A stretch of DNA of 64,000 nucleotides. Source: Saxidomus purpurata. Lineage: Eukaryota; Mollusca; Bivalvia; Venerida; Veneridae. The DNA lies in NCBI GenBank assembly GCA_022818135.1, contig JAFMSR010000018.1, positions 25,346,982 to 25,410,981 on the forward strand, read 5' to 3'. Shown here piece by piece: positions 24,079 to 37,409 of this stretch (positions are counted from its first letter, which is position 1; each line of letters starts with the position of its first letter). The notes below the pieces were generated by a model that was not told where the DNA came from, did no database searches, and saw only the letters and a program-made list of their open reading frames with translations. The position numbers were made by a program, and so were the translations under genes.

Positions 24079-25427
24079 GTAAGAGTTTTGCAGTGTTATA
24101 GACATATATAACCTCACAACGTCCATTTCGTTAGTCTGACCGTCCACCATCATTAGACTGCTAAATGTTCCGGTCGATCCACGGGAGCCAGGTCTGACCG
24201 TCCATCCTTCTGTTCTTTTTAATTTGTCTGCAATTCTTCTCCTTAACAACTCTGTGGATTTTGCTAAAGCCTTACAGGTAATATATGCACAGAGTAGAAT
24301 TGAGTGGAATCACTGCATGAAAAGTCAAGGTCACATGGGCATGTTAATATGATTAATTGTCTGCTCTACTTCTCTTTTAGCCCTTGCTGGATTTTGATAG
24401 AACTTGATAGATAGAATAATATAATTTTATGAAAGTCTGCATTTTATTATTTGGACTTATTAGGTTTAATCTTTCAAAGTCACATTGACATGTCAAAGAG
24501 AACTTTTGACTGTGACCCAAAACTAGATTTTATTAAAATCGTTGATCGACCCACGGACGAAAATTAGTACTCGACAAAAATGAGAGCTTCATAATATGCC
24601 ATAAAGAACTTCTCCTCTCTGGTATTCATAATTTCAGAGTCAGCTATCTCACAGTGACACTTCAGACGACTGAAGATGCAAACAAGACCCTAAGTTTTAC
24701 CCTGATACGTTTCGAAATTAGACTTATCAAACATTCAGTAGTGAATAATGTTATCAATGGTTCAAGAAATGCCAACTGATTATTTATTGGCATGGAAGCA
24801 CGCACTACTGATCAACATCAGCAAATAGCAGAATGGCAGAATAATTGAAACTGGCAGGGTAAAGGGCTTGTTGTTGTCTTGAACAGTCTGTACTTAAACT
24901 GAATCTTTTATTATGACCCAATTTAATTGACTATTCTACAAGGGTCATTTAGTGAATGCTAGCTTAGCTTGAAAACAGTGGGCAAAACATTTTCCTTTAG
25001 CTAATGGGAACCACCTTATTACCACGACCTTTACTTCTAAATCAAAACAATCCATTTTCCTGCAAACTGTCTACATTTTAAGTTCAAGGACTTTTGACAG
25101 AAGAAATTTTCTCTTGAATTTAATTATATCTCAGAATAGTTATACACTAGCACTTACAGTAAAACAGAAATATTTATTGTAAACTATCAGCATTTTTAAT
25201 ACGTATCTTTGAAAATTGTCACAATAATGCTGAAAATCAAACAAAATACAAGGAACAAAATCCTCCAACTAAATAGTGTAGCCGTTTTAAAGCATATTCT
25301 AGAACGTTTGCGATTTACAAAAAAGACAATCATTTATATACCGACATATATATTTATCCATGGCAGTATGAAAATATATACTTTACCATATTAAAACTGC
25401 CTTACATTATCATTTCTCATTGATTTT
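24079..25427. other. Intron, nothing recognised
   Basis: AT-rich; some short fragments resemble decayed interspersed repeats (GTCAAGGTCACATGGGCATG near 24325) but no border can be drawn. Confidence 0.4.
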
Positions 25428-25430
25428 TAT

Positions 25431-26648
25431 GCTCCCGAAGGGTGGCATATAAAATCACATTGTCCGTCCGTCCGTCCGCACGCATGATGGGTACCTTGGG
25501 TGGTAGGAGGTCTGGCCTAAAAAAATAGAAATCTATTGTCTTCATTCCGTCTTTTGTCCCTTAAGTGGTCATTCTTTTGTTACTTAAGTGGTCACTCTAT
25601 TGTTCGAGAACAATGGAAATTCCACCTAATAACACCTTCGTATGGGTGTGCGTCCGTCTGTGCATCCCCACTTACACATTCGTGTCCGGACTGTAACTTT
25701 GTAATAAATTGAAGGATTTTAAAATTACTTGGCACAAATGTCTAGCACATCAAGACGACGTGTCGCGTGCAAGACCCACGTCTCTACCTCAAAGGTCAAG
25801 GTATCACTTAGAATTTGAAGATAATGGAATCCTCTATATATGCACACATTCGTGTCCGGACTGTAACTTTGTCATGCATTGAAGGATTTTAAAATAACTT
25901 GGCACAAATGTCTAGCACAACAAGACGACGTGTCGCGTGCAAGACCCACGTCCCTACCCCAAAGGTCAAGGTCACACTTAGAGTTTGAAGGTAATGGAAT
26001 CCTCTATATATGCACACATTCGTGTCCGGACTGTAACTTTGTCATGCATTAAAGGATTTTAAAATAACTTGGCACACATGTCAAGCACATCAAGGCGACG
26101 TGTCGTGTGCAAAACCCACGTCCCTACCTCAAAGGTCAAGGTATCACTTAGAATTTGAAGGTAATGGAATCCTGTATATATACACACATTCGTGTCCGGA
26201 CTGTTACTTTGTCATACAATGATTGATTTAAAAATAACTTGGCACAAATGTTCAGCACATCAAGCCGATGTGTAGCGTGCAAGACCCCTGTCCCTACCTC
26301 AAAGGTCAAGGTCACACTTAGAGCTTATAGGTAATGGAATCCTGTATATATGCATACATTTTTGACTGGACTGTAACTTTGTCATGCATTGATTGATTTT
26401 AAAATAACTTGGCACAAATGTTCAGCACATCAAGACAATGTGTTGTGTGCAAGAACCATGTCTCTACCTCAAAGGTCAAGGTCACACTTAGTGTTTAAAA
26501 GTAATGGAATACTGTATGCATGGTAACTCTGTCATGCATGGAAGGATTTTAAAATTACATACCACAATTATTGAGCACATGGAGAGGACACAGACTGTGA
26601 GACAACTCTTTCGGGGGCATTCGTCACTTGTGAGGGACAGCTCTTGTT
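25431..26648 (+). mobile_element. Helentron-like element with five 170 bp repeats
   Basis: Starts GCTCCCGAAGGGTGGCA, then GTCCGTCCGTCCGTCCG. CGTGTCCGGACTG-type unit starts are at 25681, 25851, 26021, 26191 and 26361, spaced exactly 170; a sixth decays near 26510. The end has CTTTCGGGGGCAT, complementary to the start, a short CACTTGTG palindrome and CTCTTGTTTT. Confidence 0.82.
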
Positions 26649-26797
26649 TTTTTTCAAATATCTTAGAAATGTAAAAAAAATATGAAAAATCTCTCTTTCT
26701 AAATAAAACTGAAATACACATACTTATTGAAAGAATTTTTCAAGATGTTGTACGAAGTGGTAAAATAATAACGTATGATTATCTAATTGTTTTAAAG

Positions 26798-26899
26798 AAA
26801 TACCAAATAATGGGACATGTACTAGTGATGAGCAATGTGTTTCAAATATTTGTGCGTGTAGTGAATGTGTTGCAGCACTCGACGATGACTGCTGTGAAG
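26798..26899 (+). CDS. Exon D, 7-Cys linker module
   Basis: 102-base phase 1-1 exon after TTTTAAAG, ending GAAG|GTAAGT. Encodes CTSDEQCVSNICACSEC and, near its end, ALDDDCCE. Sequon NGT. It joins in frame to the vWA exon through a split Asp codon. The adjacent CC could link this module to the vWA domain. Confidence 0.75.
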
Positions 26900-28770
26900 G
26901 TAAGTAAATTATATATTAGTGTAAATACAAAATGCACATAAAAACAGTTGAAGTATAATGTGCTTAATGAAGGTCTTGTCGTAACTCTGAATTATGATAT
27001 ACATGATATGTTATACAATTATAGACTAATGTTGATGTCTATATATATACTATTGCGGATATTGACCGAGGACAAAGTCCGAGGTCTATATCATTTTTCA
27101 CAGATCCGCAAAACTATATATTGACCGAAACATTTGTCTAAAAGTATTATATCGTATACCTCATAAAAAGTAGTGAAAATTATGCGAAAATATAACAGAA
27201 ATGACGTACGTCTTGAAATCCGTGCAGGTCTACACATCATTTTCCAGGTCTACACATACTTTTGCGGACTCTATCGACCAATCAGGATTAAGTGTTTATG
27301 ACAGGTATACGATATTATGAAATGTTGCATGCAAAAATTTATCGCTATGCGTTATCGTCAAGTCAGGATTCTCATAGTATCCACTTGTCTTTAATCTCTC
27401 AAGTACAGCTGATGAAGTGTCACTCGCATTAAGTCTTCCTTGAGCACCTTATGTGATTACACGCACACAAAGTTTGGGGGGAGTGGTATATAGGAGTCAG
27501 CTTGATGATCGGTTGGTTCACGGGTCGGCCGGTCAGTCTGATAGTTTTCGTGTCCGCACCATATTTTCTCTTAACCTACTGGAAAATTTTCATGTTCCGA
27601 ATAATTTTTTGGCGGATATGATATACGTGCGGAATATCCATATATATGACATGCTTTTGATACTTATTCATGATTTAATATTAAGGTTTTTGCACATATT
27701 ATAGAGTTTTGGCGGAGATTCCCCTTCGTATGTATAATCCGCCAAAACGTTATGCATCTTTATGACAATTCTAATGCATCTATATGACTTGCTTACTTAT
27801 GAACGTTGCAGACGTATTGGTCTTGTTTACTACATCTTGCACACATTTAGCAGGCTATGTTACTTCAGTGCTACTTAGTACTTTCATTCATTTTATTTCC
27901 ACATGTTCGGAATGTCTTAAATGTACCAAATATAAGATCAATCTTTCATGTAATCGTCTTCCTGTGTATCTTATTTTCAAATGTATGGCCGTTCTTTGGA
28001 CTCTTAGACAAATCAGCATGTAAACCTTATGACTAAGCATGCCATATAGGTTCATAGAATTTTGGCTGATATTCCACTCCATAATATCCTTCATGGAGTT
28101 TGACCGTAATTCATAGTCTGTATTATTTGAGAATACAATGAGATCACTTATATATATATGTAGGCGTCAAATGCAAGTTATGAAGGGATTTATAAATTAT
28201 CAGACCATTAAAATATTTGCATCTGCTGGGGAATATAAGCCAGGGTTTTTTTTATTAAATAACTATCGTTTATTGGCTCTAATATTCATTAACTACCCGA
28301 CGGTATAAAATAGGAAGAGATATCTTAAAATTGAAAGACAGGGTCAATTAAAAGATATGGGCAAATATCACTTATTTGACCGGTCCAATAAAAGATTGCT
28401 GTCGAATGATTGGCTGTTGAGAAATCTAAGCATTCAGATTGGCTGATACGTTCAGATGCTAACTTTCTCAAAAACAAAAATGGCCGTCATCTTGAAAATG
28501 TTGAAATCAGCATTGAAGCATAGAAGATTGAATGGCAGTAATGAAAATCAACTTATTAATCAAATTCTTCCTGAAAACCCATTTAGACGGATAGAAATAC
28601 CCCAACTAAGAAATTGAATACCCACATCAATATGTTTATTTCAAAAAATGAATAATTTGAGGTATCTTAATTTACAGATCTGCATTTGACAATTTTCTTT
28701 ACTGACAATGAAGATGCTAGTCAATATAGAATTAATCATTTTTAGTTTTATTACTTATTTAATAAAATTG
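26900..28770. other. Intron with a palindromic element near 27151-27313
   Basis: ATCGTATACCT (27151) and AGGTATACGAT (27303) are inverted, about 160 bp apart; just before, GAGGACAAAGTCC is itself palindromic. No exon is seen here. Confidence 0.4.
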
Positions 28771-28774
28771 TTAT

Positions 28775-28901
28775 TAAATGAGTGATTTGATATTGACCCT
28801 GATGTTTGTCCTCTGGCATTTGCATTGCCCTCGTCCTACGGGCTCGGGCCATTACGAATGCCCTTGTACAAATGACAGCGCCAATATCAAATCACTCATT
28901 T
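28775..28901. mobile_element. Foldback (MITE-like) element
   Basis: AAATGAGTGATTTGATATTG at 28776 and CAATATCAAATCACTCATTT at 28882 are perfect 20-base inverted repeats, with a GC-rich, partly self-complementary centre (CCCTCGTCCTACGGGC). Confidence 0.8.
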
Positions 28902-31900
28902 GATAACATATATTTACATGTCAGACGACCATGTATTTTGTAAAACAAATTTATATAGAATATGCTCAGGAGGTAAGAGTGGTGAATTTGTAAGTCTATC
29001 AAAATCTAAACTTGGATGACAAATTATCTGCCAGGTACAGTGGGTTGCACGCAATTTAGCAAATAATGGACACTATCGAACAAAAACTTGACCAGTGTTT
29101 AAAATTATGCAACACAGTTGAGAAAATCAAAAACTGCACGAATGAACATGAGACTCGATTGTAATTGTTTGAATTTAAATCACCGGAACAATCTTTTTTC
29201 GGCAAATTCAATGAGGCAAAAAATGAAAATTGTTTAATTAAAATTCAGTTTTTACTTAAACAGCACCTATATATTTAGAACGCTTTTATGATAGAGCGAT
29301 TGAACATTTATTTCATCCCGTGGTGACTTATTCCACTTAAGGTTTTGAGTTAGAGGGTGTACGGTGGTCAGCATTACAGCTAACTGGTTACTACGCGTCC
29401 GAAAAATACAATATAAAATACCACCTAAGGCCAAGCTGTGGGGGTGTCCGATGCGTGAACGGTAGATGGTCGTCGCGGCCAATTATCGTTGTTTTCAAGG
29501 ATCGCCAGGATACTGTGACTATAGTCTCAATTGTTTATAAGCTAAAAGGTACTGTATTACATATAAATCGGGATTACCCCCAGGAAATAGTGAAGGTGAA
29601 TACCAGGAAGAACATTTGGTGTAAGTACAAGAACATGCGCGAGGAAATTTCAGACGAGAAAGTTTCCTTAGTGTATCCAGCCAACATGGCCGTGTAATAT
29701 ATGATGCTTTTCCTAGGTGGGACTTTGTTATGCAGATGAACCGCATTACACATATAGTTACGGTATGGTTGATACAAATAATCTGAAGTCGTTTGCTTAA
29801 CGTGTTTCTCGTGCACGGGGCAACATTCAGCCGAGTGGAGAAAATAAACATTCACGTGCTTCTATCAGCAGGAATAGCTCTGTCTCTGATATATCTAGCC
29901 GTCTACAACCCCTGTGTGTTCTACTCGCAATCGCACCAAGTCGCCACGAAAGCTAGCCATGTGCCCCCCCCGAGCGTATATAAACGATCAAATGAGTGAC
30001 AAAACTTACCTCAATACCATGCGTCCATGGTCTTATTACAATGAAAACCCAACAAATGGAACTGATCAGTAGGACTTACGGCAGAGAGCAAGTAGTTACT
30101 TAGCAAATGAAAGATCTTTAAAAATTAAATATATATTTTCCGCCGGTTAAGCGAAGCGAATTAGGCGGGAAATGATTTCCTTGAATAGGTGTATAGAACA
30201 ATCAAAATCTTGTTTTGTTGGTATTCATAGTAACGCGAGTTATGCGAGTCAACGTGTTGAATGATTTGAATTGTATGGTCATTCAGCTTTGGGCATCAAT
30301 GCTTACAGACATTATTTTTAAGTTTAAGATCGGGCAAAGTACTATTCAGAATATACAAGTTTATAAAGACTATTAGTAGTCTGAGGCAAATCGCGAAGCA
30401 GAGTACATTTGTCCTCACGGACACTGTATTATAAATTGGTTTAGCCGGTTTAGCCAAGCGTATAGTGAGATATTTTGTAAGGGAGTAATTGCATTACAAA
30501 TCAGTTATAGTGATTCTCTCTTTGTAACTTCAAATTCAATGCTATTTATTTATTGTGGTATAATATATAAGTCAGTTGTTCACTTGTAAATGTGTTATTG
30601 TAAATGTGTTATGCACATTAATTAATTAATTAAAACGTAAATTTGCAAATGATTTATTTATTAAGCATACTTTGTTGTACAGTATAGCACTTCTTGCGAT
30701 TCATTTTTGGAAATGTTATATGTGCTATTTAATTTAAAGCCATTAAGTAAAACATGGTTATTTTTGTAAGTGCCATGAAACGAGAACATCCCGTCGTTTC
30801 TTGTCCGGAGATAAAATCCAAGCCAGCCGCGGGTACAGGGTTCCAGAGCATTTCTCATCAAGAGTTTTATTTCTGGTTTTACCTGTGCAGCTAGAGGTCT
30901 CGTTGATGGACATTTCAGGCACATATTCATTCATAGCTAAACGATATTTCGGGTCACCGATGCCTATAAACTATTACATAGTCATTGAGTTCCAATATTA
31001 CATTATATGCATAATAGTACATACATGCACGAGTTGCTTGAATATATTTTGGTTACTGATACCTATAAACTATTTTGTTTCAATATTACGTTACATGTAC
31101 ATGTATATGAATAGTAGTGCATACGGATTGAGTTCAGTGCACTGTTTATACATTTGCGTATTAATGCAATGTCGTCATAATATAATCATGAGTCTCGGAA
31201 TTTGTCTTCTTCTTTGCAAGAAGTGTAGTTAATATGACATATGCTCACATTGATGTGAGGTGAAAAATGGCTCCAATGATATATTGAACTGACATGTTTC
31301 AGATATGTTTAATGTTCTGTTGTAATATGATTTATATTATGCCAGTATTTGATTTTTGTATGTAAATGAAATGGATATGATGAACATTGTCAGACTTAGA
31401 AACATTGTAAGCTTACCCAAGTGCTCACTACAATATACACTATATTGAAATCAAATGTGTTTGTTATTTTTCTTTGAACAAATAAATCTATGTAGGTTTA
31501 AGGAAGTAAATTTCCTGAAAAGGCGGGTAAATAATCCGGATTTTATCGGGTATGCTATCACTCTACAAATAAACCTAATCCTCCAGACCTCTATTAGCAT
31601 AATTTTACTGTCGGTATATTTTCTATATTTATCTTCGGCTATAAGTTAAAAGATATGCACGTGGTTAGCTATATGTACAGAGGGATTGGCATATAGTGCG
31701 CGTAAACTTGGTTTAAGTAATAACAAGAGCCATGTTAGACCTGGTCATCCCCCCGCCAAGTGCGGGATAAAAATGATCGCAAACTTTAAATGATCAATTT
31801 GTTCAAAACTGGCACAGTTCCGTAAATGAGTTAAGTAAATGTTTGAATTACAGAATATTTTAACAGGATTTACTCATTTGTGTCACTTAATGCAAGTTTG

Positions 31901-32436
31901 CGCTTACCTGATACAACAATTGTTAAGTATCGCTCAGACCGATTGATGATATCGATTGGGTCGACTGCTCAGTTGGTAGCGTATGATAAATTATTTTATG
32001 TTATTTTTTATTTCTAATATAAGTAACAGTTGTATAAAGAAATGAAAGTATGTTTTGAAAAATAAATTTATCTCAGCTTATTAGATAATGTAAATCACAG
32101 AATTGTTTTAGCTAGAATAATTCTTAGTTCTCACAAATTACAAATTGAATCAAGAAGACACAGGGGTATTGAAAGAAGTCAAAGAAAATGTACATTATGT
32201 ACGACCAATGATACCGAAGATGAATTTCATTTTATACTGATATTCCCTATGTATAGTGATTTTAGAAGTATATAGATTTCAAGGTACTTTACAATTAACC
32301 CTAGTGTTTATAACCCTAGTGTTTATAAATTCATACAATTGTTAAATTCAGATAGAAAATCAGTATTGCGAAAGTTGGCAATATTTTGTATCAAAGCGTT
32401 TGAAAGGCGTGATACTATAGGAATAACTGTTTTGTA
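28902..32436. other. Intron, no exon recognised; truncated SINE head at 31965
   Basis: Unrelated overlapping open frames at 29455-29999 (both strands, up to 110 codons) and 30801-31232 (143 codons) have no recognisable product. CGACTGCTCAGTTGGTAGCG at about 31969 resembles a tRNA-type A box without a following B box. A GC-rich hairpin CCGCCGGTTAAGCG near 30141 is the only other structured piece. Confidence 0.4.
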
Positions 32437-32562
32437 ATTTTGATATTTGCGACTGTATATACGGTTTTTAATGGTCGCAAATATTTTTAACGGCGACGGC
32501 GTTAGCCGGGCTGTTACTGTTTGCTACCATTAAAACCGTATATACGGTCGCAATATCAAAAT
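32437..32562. mobile_element. Foldback (MITE-like) element
   Basis: ATTTTGATATTTGCGACTGT to CGGTTTTTAATGG on the left pairs with CCATTAAAACCGTATATACG to CAATATCAAAAT on the right. The centre is GC-rich (GGCGACGGCGTTAGCCGGGC). No coding capacity. Confidence 0.8.
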
Positions 32563-33105
32563 CCTAAATAGTTTCCCTTTTCAACGCCAGGTGTCTAAAG
32601 CGATAATTAAAACGTCGTTTGAATTTTGCGCTTATTACGTTTTTTGTCGCAATTTCCACGTCACCAATCAGAACGACTCCGCGTATAGTAATTATATGGA
32701 GTAGAACGTCTCTACCAGTACTTATTATTATAAAAATCAATGCAATAAGGGTATCATATTGTGTTTTGTATTGTGACCTTATGCTTTTTATGAACTGTAG
32801 AATTATGTTGTTATCTCAAATAAGCAAACTGTCCTTTAGTTTTCATAGAAATTTCATTTATAGCACTTCAAATGAACAGTTTATGTTAACGTTTAATGTT
32901 GATTTTGATTCAAATATTCGTCAGTAAATTAGAGTCAACCGCATTTTCGGTTTTACTTTCGGTTTAAATTGAGGCAGAAGTTTGTATTTGACCTCGTTAA
33001 AGACATAATTGGAAATGATGACTATAATGATGATTGATGATGACTTGCTTTCTAAAAATATGTACATGTACAAAAAAAAATTCTTTTAGAATAATTTTGT
33101 TATTA

Positions 33106-33148
33106 GCTCGACTATTCGGAGAATATGGAGAGCTATTACAGTCACTTG

Positions 33149-33195
<47 letters not shown>

Positions 33196-34512
33196 TGCTT
33201 CTTTGGTTAAAGTTTTGCCTGCTAAGTACTATCATGCACATATCTCAGTAACCACTTATGGTATTGACTTGAAACTTTGTTCATGTCTTTAGGGGTGTCT
33301 TACAATCAAGTCAGATAACTCTTTTATAAATTTAGTACAAATTATGGCCCTTGTTTGACTTTGAAAATTTGGTTAAAGTTTTCCCTGCTAGGTACTATCA
33401 TGCACATATTTCGGTAACCACTTATGCTATTGACTTGAAACTTCGTTAATGTCTCTAGGGGTGTCACACAGTCAAGTCAGATAACTCTTGTATAAATTAA
33501 GTACACATTATGACCCTTGTTTGACTTTGAAAATTTGGTTAAAGTTTTGCCTGCTAGGTACTAAATTTGGTTAAAGTTTTGCCTGCTAGGTACTATCATG
33601 CGCATATCTCAGTAACCATTTGTGATATTGACTTGAAACTTTGTAAATGTCTTTAGGGGTGTCACACAGTCAAGACAGATAACTCCTGTATAAATGTAGT
33701 GCAAATTATGGCCCTTGTTTGACTTTGAAAATTTGGTTAAAGTTTTGCCTGCTAGGTACTATCATGCACATATCTCAGTAACCACTTATGATATTGACTT
33801 GAACTTTGTTACTGTCTTAAGGGGTGTCACACAGTCAAGTCAGATAACTCTTGTTTAAATTTAGTACAAATATGGCCCTTGTTTGACTGAAAATTTGGTT
33901 AAAGTTTTGCCTGCTAGGTACTATCATGCACATATCTCAGTAACCACTTATGATATTGACTTGAACTTTGTTAATGCCTTAAGGGGGTGTCACACAGTCA
34001 AGTCAGATAACTCTTGTATAAATTTGATACAAATTATGGCCCTTGTTTGACTTTGAAAATTTGGTTAAAGTTTTCCCTGCTATATACTATCATGCACATA
34101 TCTCAGTAACCACTTGTGATATTGACTTGAAACTTGTTAATGTCTTAAAGGGGTGTCACACAGTCAAGACGGATAACTCTTGTTTAAATTTAGTGCAAAT
34201 TATGGCCCTTGTTTGACTTTGAAAATTTGGTTAAAGTTTTGCATGCAAGGTACTATCATGCACATATCTCAGTAACCACTTATGGTAGTTATATCAAACA
34301 TAGCAATATTGTTCAGGGGTACATTTTGTATCAAACAATTAATTTACCAAAAATTAAATATATAGTGATAGATTTTGACTTTTTTAATGAGACAACTTTC
34401 CTAGTTTATCCTTAATAGTTAGCAGAATTTTATTTTGCTATTATACTGATAAAAGTTGTTTTATTAGCAAACACCCACAATAGTCGAGCTTGCTGTCTTA
34501 TGGACAGCTCTG
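33106..34512 (+). mobile_element. Helentron-like element with (GTCGGC)n and seven ~166 bp repeats
   Basis: Starts GCTCGACTATT (33106) and ends with its reverse complement AATAGTCGAGC (34479-34489), followed by the hairpin GCTGTCTTATGGACAGC and CTCTGT. After a GTCGGC microsatellite (about 33151-33195), GGTTAAAGTTTTGCC-type unit starts lie at 33204, 33371, 33537, 33569 (a 32 bp partial duplication), 33735, 33897, 34062 and 34229. Confidence 0.85.
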
Positions 34513-36080
34513 TTTAATACAAGATGCCATACAGGAACAAAATACAACAAACAAACATACATTGTATATATACATGTATTTTATTAACAGTTCAAAAAAT
34601 GTCTGTCTAGAGAAATATCACAAATTCAATTAAGAGACCACTCTATTAAGAGACCGGATGTTGAAGGTCCCTTGGGTGGTCGCTTAACACAATGTCGACT
34701 GTATATGTATGTATGTTGTGCTGATGCAGCCCATAGTTTGTGGGACTCATAGCTTTGTTTGAAAATAAACTTTGAAAACTTTAAACTTTCCTTCACACAA
34801 ATTAGATCTCATAGTTTGTAGGATTTTGTTTGATTATCCACTGTCAGTCCAATAGATCAATAACAGTAGTTTATATTCTGCAACTACTAACACTGGATTT
34901 TAATAGCGAAAAACGCATCGGACTTTATAATATATAGTAGGCAAGAATATACTGTAAATATAATTATGTTCTATGATAATTAGGTAACTACTGTCTGACT
35001 GACACTCTCAAACTTTTACAAATATATGACTTGTTTATTCAAGAAACTATTTAAACGTTTCTTGACAGTATTATTCTTTTTGATAGTTTACATTTTCTGA
35101 TATGTTTATTACTTCTTAACGCATGCATTGCTCTTTACATGTACGTAACATGTATGTTATGACGATGAGTAATGTGCTCAAGTCAAAATAAACTATATGT
35201 TCTGTTAAAAAAATAAATACATATTTAAACTTTTTCAAAAACAAAACAAAACCTCGTGGTGCTCGTGCTTTCTTCAGTTGTGATTCGATCCATCATCTTT
35301 CAAGTCAAGGATCCTGCACTTTAATACCACTTACCTACGGCTGATAATAAATCTCTAGTCTTTTATCAACAGTACAAAACAAATTGTAAACCTTCGAGGT
35401 ACCGCTAATGCACGATTTGCTCACGAAAATTGATTTATTCAGTGCTATCATTGAATAACATCAGACATAAAGGTAAGGATCAGGTTAATTTTTGTCCGGA
35501 CAATGACACAATTGTATGAAACGCGTAGCACAGTTAATTTTGTTAATTAAATCGTTATTTTAAAGCCATATCAAGTCATTTTTATTTAATTCATTGTATA
35601 TTGTATATTGCCTTTTCCGACATTTTAATGGTTTTGATTTGATTTGATTTGATGAGAATTTTATCAAGATCCGTCCAAAAGAGCACTTATGTTAGCTTAA
35701 TATCTGGATGAGACCCCGGCATGTCTCCCGTCATGCCTAAAAAACAAAATTTTGAAGCCAGAAATAGGAGAAATTTACCTGACTGCAATTTCCAGCTAGT
35801 ATAGCCAAAGGTTGAATTTGATTGGTTACCAAAGAGTAGGCCAATCACGGTGACCAATGAGATCTAAGTGTGATTGACCTAAATTTTAATGGTTTTAAAC
35901 TTTAAGACTATATATATACTGCAGCTTACATTCTCGCTTTCCGATTGGTTAATCGGGTTGTATACATATCGGATGTATATGTCTCGAGCCGTTTAAATTA
36001 AAAAGCGAAGTATTTGTAGTAATGGCGATGTTTGTATAATTTTTTGGTAAAAATGTAACTAATTAAATGTTGTTTCACAG
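34513..36080. other. Intron with a repeat tail at 35503-35640
   Basis: TTGTATGAAACGCGTAGCAC through CATATCAAGTCATTTT at 35503-35600 recurs at 42116-42185, next to ATTGCCTTTTCCG. It is an interspersed repeat, present on both sides of the first two vWA exons. No exon is seen. Confidence 0.5.
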
Positions 36081-36318
36081 ATTGTGATGATATTAGAGCG
36101 GACATCGTGGTTATCACAGACAACGCAGGAAGCAGCAGTGCAGATTATACTGCAATAAAAAGCTTTGCACTTACATTTGTCAATACATTTACTGTGTCTC
36201 CGAGTGCTGTACAGATCGGACTTGTTGATTACACGAATACAGTTCAAAATGGCAATTCGTTTGATTTGAACGATAAATCAAATAACCTCGAAGTAACCGT
36301 TGAAATCACCGCAAACAA
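36081..36318 (+). CDS. vWA exon 1 (metal-site strand)
   Basis: 238 bases after TGTTTCACAG, phase 1 in, phase 2 out (AA|GTGAGT). Encodes the first half of a von Willebrand factor A domain: a hydrophobic strand ADIVVITD followed by NAGSSS, a helix (ALTFVNTF) and a strand with VQIGLVDYTNTV. The usual DxSxS metal motif reads D-N-A-G-S, so the first Ser is Ala. Confidence 0.8.
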
Positions 36319-37225
36319 GTGAGTTATTTTACAATTTACCGTCTCGCTGTAAATCATTACCAATTTTGTTCTCTTTGCTTAAAGGAAACTGACGAAAACT
36401 GTAATTGCAAATTACTATTGTGGTATAATTCTTTATAGAAATGGGCCTCTATTTTAACCTTGTCATAGCACGATGTTCAAAGCTGTTTCTCATGGGCTCG
36501 AAAATTTCTTCGCCATGCAAAATAATTAAAAAACCTTGTGTACACACCAAAAGTCGCAACGGTGACGTCTTAAAACTTCCTTAAATACATGATAAATGTA
36601 GAGAAAACGAATTTCATGTGTAATTTTACTTTAATGTGTTCGAATACTGTTGATTAGCTTACAATGTGGTTCTCCAAGTATATTTTGTTTGAATATATAT
36701 ATTTCCATGTCTAGAGTGCAGTGCAACTGATATATCATAACTTTAATCTTGAATTTTCGAAACAATTTTTCTTTGAATAAACGTGTAATCTATGAAGATG
36801 TTAAGCAATTTGCCATAAATTTTATCCTATTAGTAAAGCGAGACGTTTAGCACTAAATATAACCGTATTAAAAAGTTTGGCAAGCCACATGAACGAAACC
36901 GAACATACTGAAAAACAGCATTACACGAAATCATCACATAATAGCTTGATAGTCCAGTGGTTAAGAGTGAGTAACTGAAAGTTTGATTGTCTGCTTGCAC
37001 AGCTTGTGTTATTGTCATTCCACAATTATAAAATGACAACCACAATTAAAACTGAGGTCGACAAAACATTCCCAAATTTGGATAGTTGCAAGTATAATGC
37101 AATGGAGTATTGTCAATTTTATGTTTATTGTTATTTTAAGTTTCTTCTTTTTGTTCTATAACAATTATTGTGACATTTTACCACAATGGTTAGTTGCTTC
37201 AATCCTTTTTTCCTTTTCAACTTAG
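36319..37225. other. Intron with a possible SINE A box
   Basis: GATAGTCCAGTGGTTAAGAG near 36949 resembles a tRNA-derived A box; no B box is seen. Otherwise plain AT-rich intron. Confidence 0.35.
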
Positions 37226-37409
37226 TCAAATTGGAAGTGGAACTAGAAGAACAGATCGAGCTCTAGACAGGGCAAAAACGTATTTTGACGCCGCGGCAAA
37301 CAGAGATATGGTGCCAGACTATGTCCTTGTCATACTTGGGGGTGACAGTTGTTGTACCTCTTCTCTTAACACAGCTGTAACCAACTTAAAATCTGTACCA
37401 GGCATAACG
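37226..37409 (+). CDS. vWA exon 2
   Basis: 184 bases after TTCAACTTAG, phase 2 in, phase 0 out (ACG|GTAAGA). Encodes GSGTRRTDRALDRAK, matching the vWA loop that supplies the metal-binding Thr, then DYVLVILGGDSCC, the central strand. Family members usually have TDG after this strand; here it is GGD, so a usual metal-site Asp is shifted. A Cys pair follows. Confidence 0.8.

Noticed and set aside
29455..29999. Overlapping frames on both strands as a nested gene
   Set aside because: Frames overlap on opposite strands with no family resemblance; consistent with chance in a slightly GC-richer stretch.
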